This document shows positions 59,309-64,000 of a DNA stretch of 64,000 nt, piece after piece. The notes under the pieces are model-generated. The model was not told where the DNA came from. It saw nothing but the letters and a program-made list of their open reading frames with translations, and did not search any database. The stretch lies in contig JACTAT010000010.1 in NCBI GenBank assembly GCA_014526335.1, positions 8,731,732 through 8,795,731 of the forward strand, given 5' to 3'. A program made the position numbers and the translations under genes. Numbering within the stretch: the stretch's first letter is position 1; each line of letters starts with the position of its first letter. This DNA is from Chrysaora quinquecirrha (lineage: Eukaryota > Cnidaria > Scyphozoa > Semaeostomeae > Pelagiidae).

Positions 59309-60814
59309 TTAGACCATGATTTCTAATTGTTCTCTAATAAGTCCTTTATGACTGTCCTTCAGGTTGATATCTGATGGAATTTCAATTAATTCTTTGCGGA
59401 AATACGGAAAACGATTCATTATACACTCCTTCTTTATACAGTAGTATCTTGTTGTCTTTTGCCCTCTCGGTGAAGGTAGAAATTCTGGCTCCTTGTCATC
59501 TTTTCTGTTTCTGTTTGGGTATTCCCATCTCTCTTTATGACTGATTGCTATGTCAAATGGGATGATTGCTAAACAACCACGAGGAAATTCTTTCCCACAG
59601 TAGCTACACTTACATTTTGCCACTGGTATCTCCTCGATCCTTACAATAACCAAAGGATCATTATTATGCCAAATTTTCGAAAATGGGGCCACATCAGCTC
59701 TCGTTTTGGGACCCGCCTGGCTTGCAATATAAATCCGTGATTTTCTTTTCCGGCCACCTTTTCTTCCAGCCCCTCCTTTCTCTTCCGGATATGTTATTGC
59801 AGAGCGGAATGACACCTTTACCTTGCTGACTAGCTGTTCTAACGATCCTTCTTTTTCTGCAACAGCTACTGAATGACTGCAAATATTTAACAATCTGCAA
59901 CAGAAAAACACTCAAGATTAGTTCTGCTGTTCAAGAGAAATATTGTGAAGAGCCATATTGTTATCTTCACAAAAGGAGATAGCAGTGCCAAGTCAGACCC
60001 AAGCAGTGCCAATTAAACTTGTATAAAAAATAACAAGCGTTACACTGATTGATTATTTTGAATATCATCATTATTATCGTTACCGCTTATTGTTCGTACA
60101 TCGAATCATGATTTGCATTCTTCCATATGGTTAGCAACCAACTCGAACAAAGTGAACCAGACAAAAAACTGTAGCTCTTGATCACTGCAAAATTTTATGC
60201 ACTGCATCCCGTGGGGGGGGGGGGACTTGATATATTTTGGGTACTGGGGACGTGCAGCCCAGCTGACATATTATAGTACATTTCAGCAAATGTATAGTAG
60301 TTTACGAGTTAATATTTTGGTATAATAATGGGCATACATTTTCAGAGACCCCCAACCGGAACTGCATCACTGCAAATTATAGTTACGAAGTAGATAACAT
60401 GGCGTATCGTGTTTTATTATTTCATCATGTTTGCTGATTGTTTGGTCATTCAATTGATGAGTTATGGCTTACCTGAATCCTTTACATTCACAGTGCATAT
60501 TGGAGTTCGCCTTAATCGTTACAGTGTAGAATTTTCCATCAATTCTGGCTACCATGAATTTTTTGACTCGTTCATCATCTTGAAGTTGTGGATGAGGTAC
60601 AATTGAGCGAGGAGCATTTAACAAATGCAAGGCTTTCTTCTCCAGTAGTTCGACATGCATCATAGCTGGAAGCTTATCTGCCAACTTCACTGATAGAACA
60701 TCTGTAGAGGGTGGCTGTAGGTGTAAACTATCAATATCTTCATCATCAGGTATTTCGATTACTTTTCTGCTTCTCACATCGTCTATAGAAAGTCTGTTGA
60801 AATCATCGGTGTAC
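59309..60814 (-). CDS. SWIM zinc-finger exon and C-terminal exon of MULE gene
   Basis: Exon 60814-60473 encodes YTDDFNRLSIDDVRSRKVIE, ALHLLNAPRSIVPHPQL, FMVARIDGKFYTVTIKAN and the first half of the zinc site, MHCECKGF. Exon 59894-59309 completes it with LLNICSHSVAVAEKEG, giving CxC-x8-CxH, a SWIM finger usual in MULE transposases. It then has a glycine/lysine-rich stretch (GGAGRKGGRKRKSR), CKCSYCGKEFPRGC, and a tail with YYCIKKECIMNRFPYF ending at TAG/TAA 59309. Splitting a zinc finger by an intron with intact splice sites is strong evidence that this part evolved as a spliced gene. Both exons are free of stops, unlike the upstream part. Confidence 0.85.
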
Positions 60815-61288
60815 CTAAGGCCAAAAAAACGAATATTGTAAGCCATAATATTATATCCTTTGCATTGAGCTTTAAGCCAGCTGAATTAGCCGTATTGATC
60901 TAATTGTGGAGCACAAAAGGCAGGGAGATATCTCTCCCTCTGCAAGGATCTTTGCGTCGTATTGACTGAAATGGAAAGCCCCATATCGGTGCTTCAAATA
61001 CAGTCCCTTCATTAGAAAAAACAAATGTTGCTTGAGAAATTCGAAGAGTACCTAAATAATAGGTTCTGTTTTCTTGGTATGCATATACAAATGACCAACA
61101 TTAAAAAGAATTATTACAGACTCGATTACCCAGCCTTCTAACTAACTTGTTTTGCTGATAAGTTATTTAGAAGACACTTGTTTCACTATCATTCTAATTC
61201 TTACAGTACATAAAGTTTATTTAAATTGAAACAAAAATCGAAACCGTAATCGAAGGGTTGAATTAAAGAAACCGAACAAGTATCATAC

Positions 61289-62890
61289 CTCTTCCGTTGA
61301 TTTTGCGTCCAGTTGAACCAGTCTTCCACACTTACTTGTAGGTATCTAGCCTTTACTTGCCATATGTCTCTAATGAAACAACTTTTAGACAAATCTTCTT
61401 TTTTCCCTAGGCCAATACATTGCTTCCGTGCTGACAATATAGAGTTCGATGTCTCCGATTGATTTGTGTAAACTCAACACGGCACACCATCGCTATCTTC
61501 TCTCATACCACCATCTCTTCTTTTATCTCTGATCATTTTTCTTAAAACAGACTTTTCTCTCTCTTTCAAGAAAGCATGAAATCCTTTACCTTCTTCATAA
61601 CAATCCTTCAAAAGCTGCTTCTCTATATCCATTATTATTTCACGTGATCCATCTATTCTTTTCTTCAAATCTTTTTTATCAGTTGATTCAACTAATCCTT
61701 CCTTACCAAAAACTATTTCTAGAAGTGGTGCTTGATCTGAATCGCTTTTAATGCCAATCGACTTGAGGTAAGCTTTACAGTTTTCTTTAAAATGGTTTAT
61801 GCATCTGAGGTGTACGCCTTTACTAAAATTTTTCTTGCAGGCCTTGATTAGAGCAACTTCTCCGTCTGTGATGACTCCGATTTTTGTACAATAAAGCTCT
61901 GTCTTTCTTGCAATTGCACTTAACCCACAATCGAATACTTCTTCTGTCTTTTGGTGATGCAAAATAGTTGGACCTATCAACAATGCATCACTCCATTTCT
62001 TAGAAACATTCTTTGACTTCGCTTCTACTAGAGGATGCCTGTACGTTAGTGGAGTTACCTGGTAAGCACCGAAATTAAATGTTGGGTCAATTGAAATTGG
62101 AAGCCCTCCGGAAATTTTATTTAGATTAGTAGCCATTCTTTTATTTCCTAATACCCACATGTCATCGGGGACATCGCCATGAAACCAAACTATACTATCC
62201 TCGTCTAGCTCGACGTTATAAGCCAAAATAGCTTCAACTTCAAATGGTGCTGGAGTTTTTTTGATTGCTCCGATATCACAAGCTTTGTTGTAGATTTGTT
62301 TCTTAGATCTTGGGTGGTCTCTGAAATCCTTGGCTAAATTTTTGCCACCATTGACAGCATAATAAACAGAACTTGGCTTTTCGCTACCTTTGTTTAAACG
62401 TTGTTCGATTTCCTGCAGTGTACTTTTCTTTATTGGATAAAAGGAAGAATCTGAAGATTTTGAATTTCCGTGCGCATCTGCTTTGTACTGGAGTTCATCA
62501 ACGTCCCCACAAACATCTTTGTTTAGATAATACTGAAGAATTAATGTATTGTTCAAAATTCTATTTTCTTTATCTGTAAAATATATAATATTTCGTACAA
62601 GTCCTTTATTATTTTCCCTCCGATTTATTATCATGTGCAGCAACTTGTCTTGTAGTGGCATTCTTTTTCGCGAAAGAGTTTTTATACTTAAGTTGTTTGC
62701 ATCGAACTTCACTCTTCAAAGTACCCACTTCAATAATTTCTATGCCTGAGTTTGCGGAATTCTCTGTGCTAGCGACTTGACAATTGTATATTGCTTGGTC
62801 ATTTCCTTGGAACGACTGAATGCTATTTTCCTTTCCAACGATTAAAAATTCATGATGTTTAGAGACAGTGTTGCTCTCACGAAGACGCAT
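61289..62890 (-). pseudogene. linker and MULE transposase core
   Basis: After the TGA the frame resumes at 62890 (RLRESNTVSKHHEFLIVGKE) and shifts near 62710 into the 412-codon frame 62712-61474. Catalytic-type motifs: GGLPISIDPTFNFGAYQVTP (first Asp), GVITDGEVALIKACKKNF (second Asp), HLRCINHFKENC (the C..H element of MULE/hAT-type cores). After TGA 61474 the same frame continues VYTNQSETSNSILSARKQ, which carries a conserved SE that may be the catalytic Glu, and DWFNWTQNQRKR to the donor at 61289. Mutator-like transposases cut and paste with 8-11-bp target duplications. Family call is firm from the DPTF, TDGE and C..H order plus the SWIM finger downstream. Confidence 0.88.
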
Positions 62891-62896
62891 CCTGAC

Positions 62897-64000
62897 TCAC
62901 CTCGCAGCATTTTCTGCATCTGGGAACACTTTTATGATTGCATTCCCGTTTCCTCCTAATTTCGGACTTATGCAGTGTGTGTCCACAACAAAGATGTGCT
63001 GGTCTACATGTCCTACTACAAAGGAGTAGGGTGGGACTGTAACTATGACCACACCGTTAAGCCTTTCCAATCTTGACATAAACCCTCCCTTTCCCACTTC
63101 TGAGAGAACGTCTTTAGAATCTACATCTAAAGTAAGCTTTGAGATCTTATTGCATCTGTCAAGTAATTCATATGCAGTTTGGACCTCGTATGTTCTGTCT
63201 TTTTGCCTCAAATGATTAATTTCGCGTGGGAAGTCATTTATGATATCAGTAACCTTTTCCTTCAAGTTGTCCCAGTTTAAACAGTTTTCATTTCTTTCCA
63301 GAATCATCTCGCATATTCCAAGACAAAGGAAGGTACATGCATTTGTACCAACATTATCTGGCTCTTTAAACTGACCATTTCTTCCATTCCTAATATCAGT
63401 CAAATGCCTTTCTTGAGCGAATTCCAGTGAACTGCCCTGATGTACATCAAGTGGAAAGTTACTCGATGTTTTGATCTCTTTCAGGCTTTCGAATATTCCT
63501 TCCATGGATGGTCTGTCCTTCGGATTGCGTTCTAGACATTGTTGGAAAACGTTTTCCACTTTCGACCATACAGATGCTCGTAGATCGTTGTACACTGCCT
63601 CTTGATATGGCCGGAATCCGTTAGATATTTTGCTTTTGATAAAAGCTTGCCATCCTTGTCTACTCTTTCCCGCGTTCTTAGCTTCCTGAAGATATGGTAC
63701 ACTGCAATCCGGATTTACCAAACAAAAGAAAACCATTTCCAAGCCCCATATGTCAGCTAGTTTAAGATCTTCTTCACGCATGACCCTTGGTCTTCTCATG
63801 GGGTCAATCACCTCTGGGGCCATGAAAACAGGGGTACCTTTATAAACATTGACAGTGTACGAATATAAGGCATCCGATGTTTGAGACAACTTCCCCCAAC
63901 TTTAGCCAAAGTCGGTCAATTTGGCAATACATGGATTTCTCTCCCATTCTATTTCTAGATCAGCAGGTGTAAGTTCCAACAAATGCTGGTTGCTAACCAA
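62897..64000 (-). pseudogene. kinase C-lobe plus cysteine-protease-like domain (N-terminal visible part)
   Basis: From the window edge: VSNQHLLELTPADLEIEWER, then CIAKLTDFG, a TAA, then SWGKLSQTSD and GTPVFMAPEV (activation loop and APE), DIWGLEMVFFCLVNP (helix F Asp) and CLERNPKDRPSMEGI (helix I Arg). The HRD loop lies beyond the window. About 35 residues further, GTNACTFLCLGICEMIL has a Cys (codon 185 counted from 63889) at the start of a helix, as in papain-like proteases, and about 118 residues later IFVVDTHC has Asp-x-His, followed by GGNGNAIIKVF. A Cys then Asp-x-His order resembles USP-like peptidases of the C76 type. Protease activity is inference. TAA at the DFG codon and TGA at the end interrupt it. 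Confidence 0.8.

Larger units (their letters stand above)
59309..64000 (-). pseudogene. kinase - cysteine protease-like - MULE transposase fusion gene (copy 1)
   Basis: Three segments on the minus strand: exon 64000(beyond)-61289, intron, exon 60814-60473, intron, exon 59894-59309. Junctions are in phase: AGAG/GTATGA to CCTTAG/G joins RK-R-YTDDF, and TTCAG/GTAAGC to TTGCAG/A joins GF-R-LLNICSH. Domain order: kinase C-lobe, protease-like domain, about 100-residue linker, MULE DDE core, SWIM zinc finger, C-terminal cysteine domain. The first segment is interrupted by TAA at the DFG motif (about 63901), TGA at 62897-62899, TGA at 61474-61476, and one frameshift near 62710. The last two exons are fully open. 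Copy 2 at 15.6-19.8 kb shows it is a repeated family. The sequence shows no promoter or terminus. The gene runs off the window, so its N-terminus is unknown. Either a decayed transposon that captured host-like domains or a family built on a domesticated transposase. Confidence 0.85.

Noticed and set aside
60212..60221. G-run as a regulatory or structural signal
   Set aside because: A simple homopolymer of about ten G with no other supporting feature.

Overview
The window reads as nuclear DNA of an invertebrate animal, most like a cnidarian or sponge. It is AT-rich, has spliceosomal GT-AG introns, and carries retroelement and DNA-transposon families typical of such genomes: Penelope with GIY-YIG, BEL/Pao, CR1/L2-like LINEs, piggyBac, Tigger/pogo, a Mutator-like (MULE) transposase with a SWIM finger, and an RPA-like protein. 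The phylum is an inference from family memory. I see no rRNA, tRNA, CRISPR array, bacterial operon or prokaryotic signal. Nearly everything recognisable is transposon-derived and most of it is broken.

Layout, left part. 1-3420 is an ~82-bp minisatellite array. 3421-10640 is a segmental duplication whose left copy was hit by a 688-bp terminal-inverted-repeat (TIR) element (9-bp target duplication) and by a 4.65-kb piggyBac element (TTAA target). The right copy is empty at both sites, so both insertions are proven inside the window. The piggyBac element has mirrored arrays of a 150-bp unit just inside its TIRs and a decayed transposase. 10.6-14.2 kb is mostly non-coding. 14.2-19.8 kb holds a decayed RPA-like gene, two pieces of a kinase/protease/MULE fusion element, and LINE fragments.

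Middle part. 20-28 kb holds unknown decayed reading frames, a pair of ~0.8-kb LTR-like direct repeats and an integrase-core relic. 28-31.7 kb has degenerate repeats, a Penelope relic, a BEL/Pao relic and a 140-bp tandem array. 32.7-37.4 kb is a nest: a LINE 3' relic invaded by a Penelope-like element with inverted terminal arms and by a 748-bp Harbinger-like miniature element (MITE). 37.5-38.9 kb is a nearly perfect foldback element with a 10-bp target duplication. 39.9-43 kb has a Tigger/pogo transposase relic and a LINE reverse-transcriptase relic.

Right part. 46.7-47.7 kb contains the best intact candidate gene, a two-exon, 206-residue coiled-coil protein on the minus strand. A multi-exon plus-strand gene of a transposase-like family (about 47.55-54.6 kb) starts inside its intron, keeps good splice sites, but is broken by frameshifts and a stop. 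55-56.2 kb is an inverted duplication, and 57.5-58.7 kb is a 348-bp satellite with a perfect hairpin. The right edge (59.3 kb to the window end, minus strand) is the most striking locus: a protein kinase lobe, a cysteine-protease-like domain with a Cys...Asp-x-His signature, and a MULE transposase with SWIM zinc finger in one continuous spliced gene layout. It carries in-frame stops and one frameshift. A degraded second copy lies at 15.6-19.8 kb.

How the parts relate: the MULE locus is a possible source for the two TIR elements with 9-10-bp target duplications, but this is inference because the termini of the MULE itself were not found.
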